Shown here piece by piece: positions 20,627-31,662 of a DNA stretch of 64,000 nucleotides (position 1 is its first letter; each line of letters opens with the position of its first letter). The notes below the pieces were generated by a model. It had not been told where the DNA came from. It was given only the letters and a program-made list of their open reading frames with translations, and ran no database searches. This DNA comes from Heterostelium album PN500 (lineage: Eukaryota; Evosea; Eumycetozoa; Acytosteliales; Acytosteliaceae), in contig NW_008805071.1 in NCBI RefSeq assembly GCF_000004825.1, forward strand, positions 620,001-684,000, in the 5' to 3' direction. Both the position numbers and the translations under genes were made by a program.

Positions 20627-20893
20627 ATGAAAGAAAAGTCAGCTATTGTATTCGATGTTAGACCAGAAGACGAATCTTCGGATCTCAAGTTGGTAGAGCA
20701 AAACATCCGTAAGATCACCAAGCCAGGCTTATGTTGGGGTGAAGCCAAGTGTGAGAGTCTCGCCTACAATCTCAAGCACTTGATGATCTCATGTGTGGTA
20801 GAAGACTCTGTCTCCGTAGATGACCTCCAAAGTCAAATCACCAACTTCCCCAATGTACAAACCGTTGAAATTGAATCATTCAGCAAGATTTAA
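20627..20893 (+). CDS. Stand-alone eEF1B guanine-exchange domain
   Basis: A single exon encodes 88 residues that correspond to the C-terminal exchange domain of eEF1B beta/alpha. Marks include the opening KEKSAIVFDVRPEDESSDL (family: KSSILLDVKPWDDETD), GLCWGEAKCESLAYNLKHL, ISCVVEDSVSVDDLQSQI and the terminal ESFSKI (family: FNKI, whose Lys is inserted near the GTPase Mg site). In the family this domain recharges eEF1A with GTP in translation. Ordinary eukaryotic eEF1B proteins have an extra N-terminal domain and acidic linker of more than 100 residues, and none is encoded upstream here: the preceding 170 bp are A/T-rich with no open frame. The size equals that of archaeal EF-1 beta, but the sequence is eukaryotic. 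Confidence 0.85.
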   Translation: MKEKSAIVFDVRPEDESSDLKLVEQNIRKITKPGLCWGEAKCESLAYNLKHLMISCVVEDSVSVDDLQSQITNFPNVQTVEIESFSKI

Positions 20894-21073
20894 ACTACCG
20901 TTGCTGCACATCATTCATTCAGTTAGTCAACTCAACTAATTAAAATTCAACAAATAAAATTTTAAATCAAATAAAATAAATTTTTAAATTCATTTGTACA
21001 GTTCAATCAATAACTTTAACTAGTTAAAATTTTTATATACAATTTATTATTCTTATCTCTGCTCTCCTCTTTT

Positions 21074-23197
21074 CTAAGTTTTCTTCATGCCTATACCTAA
21101 CAATGATAATGTTTTACTTTTAAATAATTCTTTTGGATTTGCTTGAAGATTCTTTGATTTATCCTTGGAGATACATTTGTTAAAGAAATAATCTAGTGTT
21201 GCAAATGAGGAGGTATCGAACGATGGAATGTCATCAACAATATCGAAAAAGTTGGTAGGTTGATGTTGGTACAGTAGTTCTAATGTTGACTTATCATATC
21301 TCGTTAGTATCTCGGTGAGTGTCATGTTGAATGTGGATTGATCCATTAGTGGACTGTATCGTTCAAGGAGATAGGTGAACATCTCCAAATGCCCAGCTTC
21401 CAATGTCTCTACAAACATCAATTTTTTCAAATTTGGGTTGATCTCCAACAATGATTGTTCGACAACTATTGTCGTTTGATGTCCGTTTTCACTTCCACTA
21501 TCGCTTCCACCATATCTCTTTCCAATATAATACAATATCTTATTTAAAATAGCCAGACTTCCACTTTTTACACCGCTTTTGAAAAGATCTGTTATGGTTG
21601 TAAGGATATCTGCATTGTTGTTTGTTTTTATCATATCGAAATGATGATCGATGATAAACTCAAGAATCGCAAGATACCCATTGGATGCAGCCAAAACAAT
21701 TGCACTCTCTGTACAGCTCTGTTTAATATTATCATAGATGTACTTTATCATCTGAAGAGATCCGCTTCGAACGGACATATCTATCAGCTCCAATTTAAGA
21801 GAGTAACTATGATCTCTACTGGCATCCGGCTTAACCTTTTCCATTATTATCTTCAGTGCTTCCAGTGAACCTATTTCCATTGCTAGTAGCCATGCCTCAG
21901 GACCGCAATGTGGTACATTGTTTTCGTGAAACCAATCGAATACATCGGCAATACTGTACTTGCTATCGGCCGACTTCTTCTGAACAAGTTGATTGTTGGA
22001 ATATAGAACTTGTGACCATTGTATGCGTGGAAGTGTCATCTTGCCATAGATGAACTTGACCATATCCATCCGCGCATAGTTACAAGCACAACGAAACAGA
22101 TTGTTCAAATGAAAATTATCCAATCGATTGTGATACCACTCGAACAAGAACACCAGACACTCATAGTCATCTCGTTTGATAGCATTCTCAAATGCGATAA
22201 CCGTGCATCCTTCGGTTTGTCCATGCACGTGATAGATCACATGACTGCTCTTGGCGCTATCCATACACTGTATGGGAAAGCGTGTTCGCATTCCCGCTTT
22301 CAAGCGCAGTAGGTTTAGCAGCTTGATGCTGCCGGTGCCCGCCGCCAACCCGAATGAATTCGCCGAGAAGTGACCGCGCTCCACCAAGTACTGAGCAATG
22401 TCTTCGTGGTCGTGGAGCAGCGCGGTGTCTGCTGCGTTCGACGGACCGACATTCAGCTTCTCGTAGAAGTAGATCACCACATTGAGATGCCCGTTTTGCG
22501 CTGCCAGGTCGATGCAGCGAATCAAGCATTTTCGGTTCGCCATCACACCGGAGTGCATCAGCAGATCGACCTGAACTTCAAATAGATATTTCAAAACCTG
22601 GAGATTTCCTTTCGATGCCGTTGCCTCTATGCAATAGGTTGTCACTTCCAACCGGTACTTTGGCGCGCTGTTACTGCATATGAAATCGACAGCATCCAAG
22701 TGACCGGCGGAAATCGCAGAGATCAAACAACCTGATGTCAATGCAAATGATTGTTCAACAAAGAGATACTTTAGCAGTGGAATTGAACCCGATATCGATG
22801 CACTCTCCATGATATGTGATTGGTTATTCTGTAGGCGAAGTGGTAAGCAATCGCTATTGAACAACTGCTTTATGAGTTGTAGTTGCATGTCATTCGATGA
22901 GTACTTTGAGAATAGCAATCTGAGTGCATATGTTGTGAAATAGATTGATTCACCTCTGAGTAGCTTGTATCTGAAGAGTTGATAGTAATGATTATCCAAC
23001 ATCCATCCTGCATTATCGATTTCATGATATTTCTTTATTATTAAACTTTTATAAACAATAATATGTTGTTGTTGTTGATCATGATATTCATAATCTTTAT
23101 TTTCATTGTTATTATTAATGATATTTAATGATATATCATGAATATATCTAAATATCTTATTTCTTAAAATTATATTATTTAAAATTTGATTAAACAT
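21074..23197 (-). CDS. Ankyrin-like repeat protein 2
   Basis: A single exon encodes 707 residues. The N-terminal 130 residues lack clear repeats (LFNQILNNIILRNKIFRYIH-like helix, then Asn-rich). From about residue 130 units with helix patterns such as GSIPLLKYLFVEQSFAL, GHLDAVDFICSN, GNLQVLKYLFEVQ, GHLNVVIYFYEKL and GSLQMIKYIYDN repeat. These are degenerate ankyrin-type repeats with variable loops; one unit carries HGQTEGCT, echoing the NRTEGCT motif of proteins 1 and 3. No catalytic domain was found. A G/C-rich island at 22250-22560 has no protein-level counterpart beyond normal repeats. The function is unknown, presumably protein binding. Confidence 0.85.
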   Translation of the reverse strand: MFNQILNNIILRNKIFRYIHDISLNIINNNNENKDYEYHDQQQQHIIVYKSLIIKKYHEIDNAGWMLDNHYYQLFRYKLLRGESIYFTTYALRLLFSKYSSNDMQLQLIKQLFNSDCLPLRLQNNQSHIMESASISGSIPLLKYLFVEQSFALTSGCLISAISAGHLDAVDFICSNSAPKYRLEVTTYCIEATASKGNLQVLKYLFEVQVDLLMHSGVMANRKCLIRCIDLAAQNGHLNVVIYFYEKLNVGPSNAADTALLHDHEDIAQYLVERGHFSANSFGLAAGTGSIKLLNLLRLKAGMRTRFPIQCMDSAKSSHVIYHVHGQTEGCTVIAFENAIKRDDYECLVFLFEWYHNRLDNFHLNNLFRCACNYARMDMVKFIYGKMTLPRIQWSQVLYSNNQLVQKKSADSKYSIADVFDWFHENNVPHCGPEAWLLAMEIGSLEALKIIMEKVKPDASRDHSYSLKLELIDMSVRSGSLQMIKYIYDNIKQSCTESAIVLAASNGYLAILEFIIDHHFDMIKTNNNADILTTITDLFKSGVKSGSLAILNKILYYIGKRYGGSDSGSENGHQTTIVVEQSLLEINPNLKKLMFVETLEAGHLEMFTYLLERYSPLMDQSTFNMTLTEILTRYDKSTLELLYQHQPTNFFDIVDDIPSFDTSSFATLDYFFNKCISKDKSKNLQANPKELFKSKTLSLLGIGMKKT

Positions 23198-24103
23198 TAT
23201 ATTTTATAAAAGAGTAAATAATACTGATCAAAAAAATCAGTTAGATATCTTAAAACTAAATCAGGGAAGATATCATAAAAAAAGAAAAACAAATATTTTT
23301 TTCTTATTTTCAAATAAACATTTTTATAATATTATTATGTTCAAGAACTATAATCTTTTTAGTTCTTCTTGGATTATAACTAGAAAGGAAGTTAAGCATT
23401 GATTGCTCAAGTACATTAGTTTTTTTATTAAATGAATAGATTTTATTTCATAGATTATATCTATGTATTATTAGCATATCAATATATCAATATGTAAGTA
23501 ATTTTAATCAATTACACTTTATATTTATTGTTATTGAAGATTCGAATGATCATATCAGCGAACATGTTGAATTACAATAGATTAGAATGAAACAGTACAA
23601 ATAATCGTAAAATTCGACTACTATAATTATTAATAAAGAAATGATCAACATGTTGCTCTCATAATACTGCCATTTTAAGGAATGGAGCATAAAAATGGAA
23701 TATATTAACAGTTACCATCGTTAACGATCTTCATCAAGTTATCAATTTCTATTGACATGATTATTAACCTTATGATAAGTTAAATTCCATAGATACAGTA
23801 TATATTACAGTTAATACTATATTATAACTATCTATTCAGCAATAATAGATAGTGTACATATCGAAATCAACAGGATATATAAATTCAAAACTAATAATTT
23901 ACCAACAATATTCCATGAAGTACAACATATGTAAATGAACACTTACAGCGTTATGTGAATAATAACAACAGATTGGTTCATTTAGTGTGATTAGACGCAT
24001 TGGTTATAGTTGGTCCGCGAAGATTGTTGCAAAGAAGAGGCAAAAGTTTTGAAGGTTTCCAACTTTTTAACATATACCGCATCCGGGTTTAAAAATTAAA
24101 AGA
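23198..24103. other. Non-coding region downstream of tRNA-Tyr, possible element remnant
   Basis: This is 906 bp without a credible ORF. The part from about 23520 to 24050 lacks the long A/T homopolymers that fill the other spacers. It contains CAACATGTTG and a TGTTGCTCTC... to ...ACAACA span (23651-23927), reminiscent of LTR termini. Dictyostelid retrotransposons are known to target tRNA flanks. I found no target duplication, so it is only a candidate. Confidence 0.3.
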
Positions 24104-24193
24104 TCCGACTTGCCAGACTCGAACTAGCAACCTTTTGATATCTCTTGTGATTCTTACTACAGTCAAACACTCTACCACTTGAGTTAAAGTCGG
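24104..24193 (-). tRNA. tRNA-Tyr (anticodon GUA) with a 17-nt intron
   Basis: Reading from 24193 down, the full cloverleaf is visible: acceptor stem CCGACTT paired with AAGTCGG (24111-24105) and discriminator A (24104); D-stem ACTC/GAGT; anticodon stem TTTGA/TCAAA; anticodon GTA at 24160-24158; five-base variable loop AGGTT; T-stem GCTAG/CTGGC enclosing TTCGAGT. The intron occupies 24156-24140, directly after position 37, the canonical site of eukaryotic tRNA introns. C1-G72 is the identity pair of eukaryotic tRNA-Tyr. A TCTTTT stretch follows as a Pol III terminator. Confidence 0.95.
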
Positions 24194-24810
24194 ATGATAA
24201 TTACTAAAATTTCATTTTAAAAATTTATAGTTACCAGACTCTAAATTAAATTTAAGAATTTATAATTTTAATTCTTAAGTCAAAATTTATTAAAATCTAT
24301 GGCATGAGAGATACTTTCATATAATATTTTAAAAATTTTTGTTTTTTTACAAGATCCCAAAAAAAAATACCATAACAAACTTAAATTTAATGTAACTTTG
24401 ATGAGTGAAGAGTTGATATGTATCATTAATAATTTTAAACTTTTTGAATAAATAATATGGCTTTACGTATTACTAAATATATCTTCAAAATATGAAAACC
24501 AGATTAAAACAACAAACTATAAACAAAATATTTAAAATAAAACATCTTAACAGTATTTTATCTTAATTTATATTTAAATTAAATTGATATTGATATTTAA
24601 TTATCTTACCCAAAATGAATAAAATAAAAAAAAAATATGATTGGTTTTATTTATTTATCCAATTGGGGGTATGTTAAAAATATTGATTGATTTAACATAT
24701 ATAATTGGGTGATCAATATGTGATATCATTTTTTTTCTTTCTAAGGAACTTATCAAGACTTTGAATAACTATTTATACCAAATTTTTAATATCCTTTTTA
24801 TAAAAATAAA
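24194..24810. other. Spacer upstream of tRNA-Tyr and of the small membrane protein gene
   Basis: This 617 bp A/T-rich spacer supplies the 5' flank of the minus-strand tRNA and the promoter of the + strand gene at 24811. I see no recognisable element. Confidence 0.3.
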
Positions 24811-25671
24811 ATGAATAAAATAACTAGTTATAAAAAACCAACATATTATAATCACAAAGATGAACCATCAAATATTCAAAATCCTAGTGATATCAAGAAT
24901 ATGATGAATAGAAGATATAAAATTCTATTAATATCAATGGCCGTCACAACAATTCCATCTTTTTTTATTAGTGTAGTACATTTAGTTAATGGATTGATTA
25001 GTTTATTTGTTATTGCACTTGGAACCATTGGATTATTTAAAAAGAGTAGCATTATACTCTCGATTGTAAGAAAATATTTATTGTATAATAAAATAATAAA
25101 TTATTTACTAATAAAATTCATAATCTAATCTTAAAAAATAGTTTCAAATCCTTACTATTTTAGTATGGATATTTACACTAACGGTATTTATTTTTGGAAT
25201 CATTGAAATAAGTAATGGAAAAGATATCAATGATAAAAATAGATTATTTTTCAACTATAATCAAGCACTTTTAATAGTTGGTACAATAAGTTCATCTCTT
25301 TGGTTAATTTTTGGAGTAAGTTTAACAAAATAAACAATATAAAGTTAAAAAAAAGAATAAATCTAATTAAATTATTAAAATAGTTGGGAGCAGTAGGATT
25401 ATCACAAGAAGTTCAAAGATTTATCAAATTCAATACCAATCTTTGTATTATTGAAGAAGAACCATTTTTCCATCCTGAACTATCGCAACCACTTAGATCC
25501 GCCACATTTAATACTAATGCAACAAACTATTCAAACTACAACACTTTTCCATCAACTAGCTATTCGGAACCACCACAACAATTTCTAACTACAACTCATT
25601 CACAAACCATATTGACAGCACAACCATATCAATATTCAAAGTATCAAGTTAACTATCCATCATCCAAATAA
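24811..25671 (+). CDS. Small four-helix membrane protein of unknown function
   Basis: Three exons (24811-25065, 25142-25315, 25384-25671), all phase 0, give 238 residues. The N-terminal 45 residues are hydrophilic. Four hydrophobic segments follow: ILLISMAVTTIPSFFISVVH, LVNGLISLFVIALGTIGLF, a third beginning ILTILVWIFTLTVF, and a fourth around ALLIVGTISSSLWLIFG. The 80-residue tail is rich in Pro, Ser, Thr and Gln (PPQQFLTTTHSQTI). The layout resembles small four-pass membrane proteins, but I cannot assign a family. Introns are 76 and 68 bp with GTAAG donors and ATAG acceptors. Confidence 0.75.
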
Positions 25672-25778
25672 AATCTATAGGATCTGATCTGATTCATTTT
25701 AAAATTATGTCCATAGTATATCTAGGGATTTATTTTTTATTTATTTTTATATATTATCACTACTATTACCATTTATTA

Positions 25779-27339
25779 TTATGCTGATCTTGGAGTTCTG
25801 GAAACTTTTGGTGCAGGCACAAAGAAACGCAATAAAATGAATGCACCGACCAACATAATTAATGGAATAAATCTGAATACACCCCAGAATACGAGGGTTC
25901 TCTCCAAACTCAAGAGGAGGAAACTGGCACCCAAGAAGTTCAACCACCAGGCGGTAACCATGACACCGACGATATCGTAGAGCTTCTTCCATGGCTGAAT
26001 TGGCTTCTCTTCGGCTCCGCTCACAAAGAATGGACGGATCTTACGACGGATATCCTTGGCAACCTCGGTCAAGAAGGTTGTCGAAATGAAGAAGATGTAG
26101 TAGCCCGGGTAGAATCCATGCCAGAAAGCACTGGTGGCATAGGTGGCGAGGGTGGCACCGAAAGTTGGCTTGGTTCCGACCGGTGTCAAACGGAGATAGA
26201 CGTAGGTCTTGAGCCAGTCGGCAGTACCCATATTCCAGTAGGTCGAGACATCACGAACGTTCGACGCCAACTCCACCTTGATTGGATAGACATTGGTCAA
26301 ACGATCCCACTTGGCATTGCCATTGCTATCGTATCCATTGAAACTGATACCGGACAACACAGCACTACCCTCAGACATATACCATCCAAAGTAATACTTG
26401 AATCTTGTCAACATAACATGAAGATGAGCTCTAATAATTCTGTTATCATTGGTGCGCACCAAGTTAGTAAATATTTATCTAAATCAATCAAGAAACTACA
26501 AAGACAAAATCAACTTACTGCCATAACAATGGTTCATTTGCGAATGAAGATGTTAAGAGATAATCCATATTGAGAGTACCACCGATAATAATCAATGGGA
26601 AACAAAGAATACCATAAACAAATGTACGAAGTGATGCAAAGTTTGGACTTGGCATAATACCATTTGATTTCTAATGGTGGGAGAGAAATTTGATGAAATT
26701 AACAACTTTTCTAATGATAATAATAATAATAGTGTTTGATATTCTTATACTTACACCATCTTTAAACATTAAACCAGAGGTATAACGAAGATAATCACCG
26801 ATTTCAATGGTTGGACCAGCCAAGAATGTTGGGAAGAAATAGATGAATCCAAAGAACTCGAGAAGCGATGGTACCTTCTTGATGGAACGTCTCTGTTGGT
26901 CAGAGGTGAGTTCGGTGGCAGGACGCGATCCGTCGTAGAGATTCCAGGCGAACGATGTCAACTTCAAAGTCAACACCATCTGTGGCGATGTAAAGTCCAT
27001 TGTCCAACCCATGTAGTCGGTGTACATACGGTACCAATGTGAAATCGAGAGGTATGCCATAGCGAATACGAACACCCAGATGTGCGAGACACGACGTGGC
27101 AGTACACTCACCATTATATAGCAGACCAGCGAACTGGCGAATGAATGAATCCAACTGAATGCACCCAACGAAAAATGACAATAAAAGATACCGAGAGCGA
27201 TCGACATCATATGTTTCGTAGAGGCATTCGGTAGTGAACGCAACACCATCGCCATCGGATATGAAAACAACATACACAATACAAACTTGACTTGGTCCAA
27301 TGGGAATCCAAAATCAAGATAATGATCTATATCCAACAT
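25779..27339 (-). CDS. MBOAT-family lysophospholipid acyltransferase
   Basis: Three exons (27339-26755, 26670-26519, 26439-25779) give 465 residues. The protein is multi-pass and carries the MBOAT hallmarks: the conserved Asn in VSTYWNMGTADWLKTYVYLR and the active-site His in SAFWHGFYPGYYIFF, plus FPTFLAGPTIEIGDYLRYT and RFKYYFGWYMSEG. This pattern matches the LPCAT/MBOAT1/2-type lysophospholipid acyltransferases that reacylate phospholipids in the ER. The C-terminus FVPAPKVSRTPRSA is basic. Intron 2 contains a perfect TACTAAC branch point 23 bases before the acceptor used here, and this splice yields LLWQIIRAHLHVMLTRFKYY; upstream TAG sites in the same intron break the frame. Confidence 0.85.
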
Positions 27340-28047
27340 CTCTCTCTCTTGTTTTTATCTATTCTATTCGAAAAATCAAAATTATACTGTTTTTGTTTAT
27401 TAATTATCTAAAATCTTTAATTTTTAAAAAATAATAAAATAAAATAAATATTGTGAAAATAATATAAATATTATTGTGAAAATATAAATATTTTAAATAA
27501 ATATAATATAATATATTTGTATGTATATATAACTAGAAAAGTAACCTAAAATTATTAATTAAGGTTGAAATTGTTCAATCGATTTTAAAAAAAAAAAAAA
27601 AAAAACCTACTTTTGTTCAAAAGTTAAAAAAAAAAAAAAAAAAAAAAACGATGATTAGTTTAAAAATTTTTAATATCTGACTTGACCGGTAATAATACTG
27701 CTGTTGACTTTCTGTTGTTTTTTCATTTGCAGAGCAAAAAATGACCTTCAAAAATAAATATCTAGAATTTATTTTATTTTTACTAAATTAACTAAAATAT
27801 CATTTCATTAATTGAAATTAAATTGAATAGATATAATTGAATCTTTTAAATAAATAAATGAATTATATAAAATAAATACATTATTATTATTAATTTATAG
27901 ATTCCTATATGGAATTTTTTTTTTTTTATGTACAGATGAGATAGATAAATATAACTTGAATTTGCAAATATTGCTAGTTATGTTTATGTATTGCGTTTGT
28001 TGTGTTGTGTTGTTGATTACTGATTATTTGTCGCAAAAGCAGTGTGA
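27340..28047. other. Intergenic spacer
   Basis: This 708 bp A/T-rich spacer carries the MBOAT promoter and the 3' flank of the ArfGAP gene, with two A runs of about 20 (near 27590 and 27630). No other element is seen. Confidence 0.3.
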
Positions 28048-29658
28048 TTATTTCTCTTTTGAGAAACCTCGTAACACCTCTGCAAATGACTCGTCAAACG
28101 TAAGTTTACCTTCGTCGCGTTGAAGTTGTGCTAGTCTGAGAATTGCTACACAGCCGACCTGACCTTTGTCCACTGCGAGATCGAGTGCTGTCTTGTTGTT
28201 CTTGTTGGTCATGGTCAGCAGCGAGACGCCTTTCATGATCAAGAGGATGCAACACACCGACGAGCCAGAGTCGGCAGCGACGTGCAACGGCGTGTTGCCA
28301 TCGATGTCCTGAATGGCGGATTGCGCACCGTTCTGTATCAGCAGACAGAGGTTCTGCGCTTGCGAGTGTGCAGTGGCGTTGTGGAGTGGCGAGCGATATT
28401 GGTGTGCAGGATCGTAGTGGTTCGAGTCGGCCCCCGACGCTATCAACTCGAGCAGACGACCGGTGTCCGGCAACCCGGATGCGGTGTACAACATACTGTT
28501 CAGCTCTTCGAGCGGGCGTTCTATGAACGATACAAACATTCGCTTGTCGTACTTATCGCGTATCCAACGAGAACGTACTTCGAATGTGTTGTTTATCGTT
28601 GGTTTGACGCGGTCCGATGGCACGCACGCTTCAAACACTCGGTTGACACGATCGTTGCCCAGACACTTCATCATGCCGAGCAACTCTGGTTCCCATTTGT
28701 CGAGAACCAACGAACGCACCTTGGTGATATGCACGCCCAAACCACGATGAATACCCGAGCAATCGATACAAACGATCGAGCCAAAGTTAATAGACGCCCA
28801 CTCTGGATCTTTTGCATTGCAATCGCAACAGATTGTATTGGATTGGTCGAGCGAACGTAGTATTGCCAGTGGTGAGTCATTGTCATTGCAGTTGTCTTGT
28901 GATTGTGAAAGTGAATTATTTACATATCCATTGCTAGTGTTACAAAAATTCAAAGTACTATTATTATTATTATTATTATTATTATTGTTGTTATTACTAT
29001 TGTTCTGTGTATTATTATTGTTTACTTGTGATTTAGGTTTATCTTCTACAAAAAAATAATAAGAAATAAAGAAAAAGTTAGTAAACTATTAATCATATTT
29101 AAAATAGTTATTGTTGATATTTGATAATTACTTGGAGATATATTGTTGATTAGATTTGCAGTTGAGTTTTGAAGTACTTGAATCCATTCCATCATACTTT
29201 CGTACGACTCTGCTTGTAATATCAAAGAACGATCGGGTGAGAGTACTTCAAAACAATTTCTACGTTCCAAATCCTCTCTTACTCTAACTGTTGTTAAGAA
29301 TAAATCGAATTCATGTGATGGTGTAGTTTCCTAGATAGTTGTATTGTATTTGAGTATAAGTATATCATTACATTACATCACATCACACATTATATGAAAC
29401 AACAAAAACATACATTTCCTGTTCTAAAATAACTTAATTTGCCATCTTCACAGCTAAAGAATCTACGATTATAAGAATAGTCTGATTTCTTAAAGAGATA
29501 TCCACGTTTCGCAGTGTTATTAGATGCTCTTCCCTGCATGAATTGTATTCCACCATTGACCGATGGCGAAGATGAGAATGTTTGTGTCGGTGAAGATGAT
29601 GCATTTAGTTTCTATATTTTAAAGATAAAGTTATTAGTTGTTAGGTTAGTTGTTTGAT

Positions 29659-29689
<31 letters not shown>

Positions 29690-30650
29690 AAACAAACAAC
29701 AACATACATTAATAATATCTTTCTTTTGATTGGTTTGTTTTTTCTTTTCATCGTCGAAATGTTTACGAGTGGATTGTAGGTAGCTTGAAAAGATTCGCAT
29801 GTGTGGCTCGAGATCACGGAACAACTCGTAGCCCTGGTGGAAGAATGTCGATTGCGCGTGAAGATATACAAAGAAGAGTTCGAGGAATTCGAAACGTCGT
29901 CGTGCCTGCACCTCGTTCATCTTCTCCACCAGATCCAAGCTGTGTTGCACACGCGCACGAAATATATCGGTCACTTCCTGGCCGACCTCCTCGATCTTTG
30001 TCGAGTTCTTCTTCTTGATCTGACCGAGTTTCGACGCTGCACTATCGTGTTGCTGACTGTACTTGTCATACTTTTTATATTGTTCCTTCACATTCTTCAA
30101 GTCATTCTCTGCAAACTCTTGCAGAGGATTATGAATCAATGCCTCCATTTCAAAATGCTATAATAATAATAATATCATTTCCGCAAATTGGGTTGTTGTT
30201 TGTTAAAAAAAAAACAAAAGTGTTAACAAAATGCAAAAGTTTCTCTTTGTCTTGTCTTTGTTTTGTTCAATATTGAATATGTTTACTTACTAATACTTCA
30301 CGATAGTTACATATCTCTTTGAGTGCGTTTGTAAATTTAATCATTCCTTTCTCGAGAAGATCATCGTTTACCTTTGCATCGACACGGTACGAGAGAAGAT
30401 CGTCAGCGAACGATTTGAACGATGTGTTGTACTCGATTCCCAAGTCACACGATTGCTTTGCCGACTTTAGTATCTTTTTGATATTGTTGCCGAGCTCCTC
30501 GATATTCTGCTCGGTATCCTTCAATTGCTTTCGGAACTGCGGTGAATCATCGATTGAATCCATCAACTCTATGGAGCCATCGAAAGTATCCAGAAATTTT
30601 TGTGGTGTTGTCGGTGGCGATGCAGATCGCGGTGAAGTTTGTTGATTCAT
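28048..30650 (-). CDS. ACAP-type ArfGAP (BAR, PH, ArfGAP, ankyrin)
   Basis: Five exons (30650-30291, 30157-29708, 29611-29414, 29330-29132, 29045-28048) give 734 residues. Residues 20-270 form a helical BAR domain (SPQFRKQLKDTEQNIEELGN). A PH domain spans exons 3-4 (AKRGYLFKKSDYSYNRRFF, RRNCFEVLSPDRSLILQAES). The ArfGAP zinc finger is CCDC...CIDC with the Arg finger in CSGIHRGLG, and at least two ankyrin repeats follow (YRSPLHNATAHSQAQNLCLL, GNTPLHVAADSGSSVCCILL). This order is that of metazoan ACAPs and Dictyostelium ACAP-A/B, which switch off Arf GTPases at curved membranes. An Asn run written as AAT repeats separates PH and ArfGAP. Intron 2 contains (TGAT)7. Confidence 0.92.
29661..29688. 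repeat. (TGAT)7 microsatellite in an ArfGAP-gene intron
   Basis: Seven tandem TGAT units lie within intron 2 of the ACAP-type gene (29612-29707). Confidence 0.85.
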
Positions 30651-31368
30651 TATATATCTTTTCTATCTCTATCTTTATTTATCTTTATCTTTTAATCTAT
30701 AATCTTTATTCTTTATCCTCTAATCTTTATTATTTATTTAGTAAAAATACCAATCTTTTATTCTATTTTATTTTATTATTGTATCTACATATAGTATAAT
30801 ATATCTGTCCTGTTCTTTCTTTTTTGATTTGATTGCTATCAATAACTTCTCTTTTTTTTTTTCTTTTTATTATATTTTTCTATAATAATTTGATTTGATT
30901 TGATTGATTTATATTTTATTTATATTTAATTTATGTTTTTACAATATATAATACAACAATAATATATATAAAACTAGTTATTTATTTATTTATTTTAAAT
31001 TTTTCTATCTTGATTCTAATAATCTAATCAAAAAAAACCCAAACAAAAAAAAAATAAAAATAGATAAAGACAATTTTTCGTGTTGTTTTTGTTTTGCTCA
31101 CTGATGCATCGGTTTTGGCACAATTATTATGAATATTTCCCATCACGATGTTTTTTTTTCATTAAAAATTACATCATTTGATCAAATGAAAATTAATTAA
31201 AAAAAAACAAAAGAAAGATAAAATTAAAATTGAATAATTGATAGATAGATTGATTTCGTTTGATGTAAATAAAAGTAATAATATAAAGTAATAATAATTT
31301 GTACAATGAGTTTTGTTTGTTTTTTTTTTATTTTATAACTTATTATTCGAATATAAAATATATACTAT
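30651..31368. promoter_or_regulatory. Upstream region of the ACAP-type gene
   Basis: This 718 bp lies between the ACAP start codon and the stop of the zinc-ribbon gene. It is A/T-rich with TCTTTAT-like simple repeats near 30655-30740. A 16-bp palindrome TCATTTGATCAAATGA at 31174-31189 is the only defined structure; it contains inverted TTGA. Confidence 0.35.
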
Positions 31369-31662
31369 TCATTTTGTTTCGGGCTCATCATCGTCAATAA
31401 AGAGATCTTCTAATCTTAGGTTTGCATCGCCTGTTTCTTCTTGTACTCTCTGTAGTAGTGAATTAAAGGTGTCAAAGTCTGTTTCGTTTGCACCTGAAAA
31501 GATGGCTTCACATTCACTACATATAAGAACATCCACTCCGGTGATGATTTTATTTAAATATCGACTGCCTTCTTTACAGAAAGGGCACATCGAACCATCT
31601 TTTGATTGAATACCTATTATTAAGTTTGCAAACATATTATTAACTGTATCACTATTCTGCAT
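31369..31662 (-). CDS. Small zinc-ribbon protein
   Basis: A single exon encodes 97 residues with two Cys pairs, CPFC at residues 26-29 and CSEC about 22 residues later (GVDVLICSECEAIF), giving a CxxC-x(n)-CxxC zinc ribbon. The N-terminus is a short hydrophobic helix and the C-terminus is acidic (LEDLFIDDDEPETK). No orthologue is recognised; small proteins with this layout are often subunits of nucleic-acid-processing complexes, but that is speculation. It is divergent from the surface-protein gene at 32381. Confidence 0.65.
   Translation of the reverse strand: MQNSDTVNNMFANLIIGIQSKDGSMCPFCKEGSRYLNKIITGVDVLICSECEAIFSGANETDFDTFNSLLQRVQEETGDANLRLEDLFIDDDEPETK

Noticed and set aside
23941-23960. 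ACTTACAGCG resembling the conserved CCTTACAGCAA of dictyostelid class I RNAs
   Set aside because: It matches only partly, with no flanking terminal stem and no upstream DUSE-type promoter motif.
28282-28860. 192-residue + strand ORF antisense to the ArfGAP gene
   Set aside because: It is the complement of the G/C-rich ArfGAP exon, whose zinc finger and ankyrin motifs are clear. The antisense protein is Arg/Val-rich with no family features.
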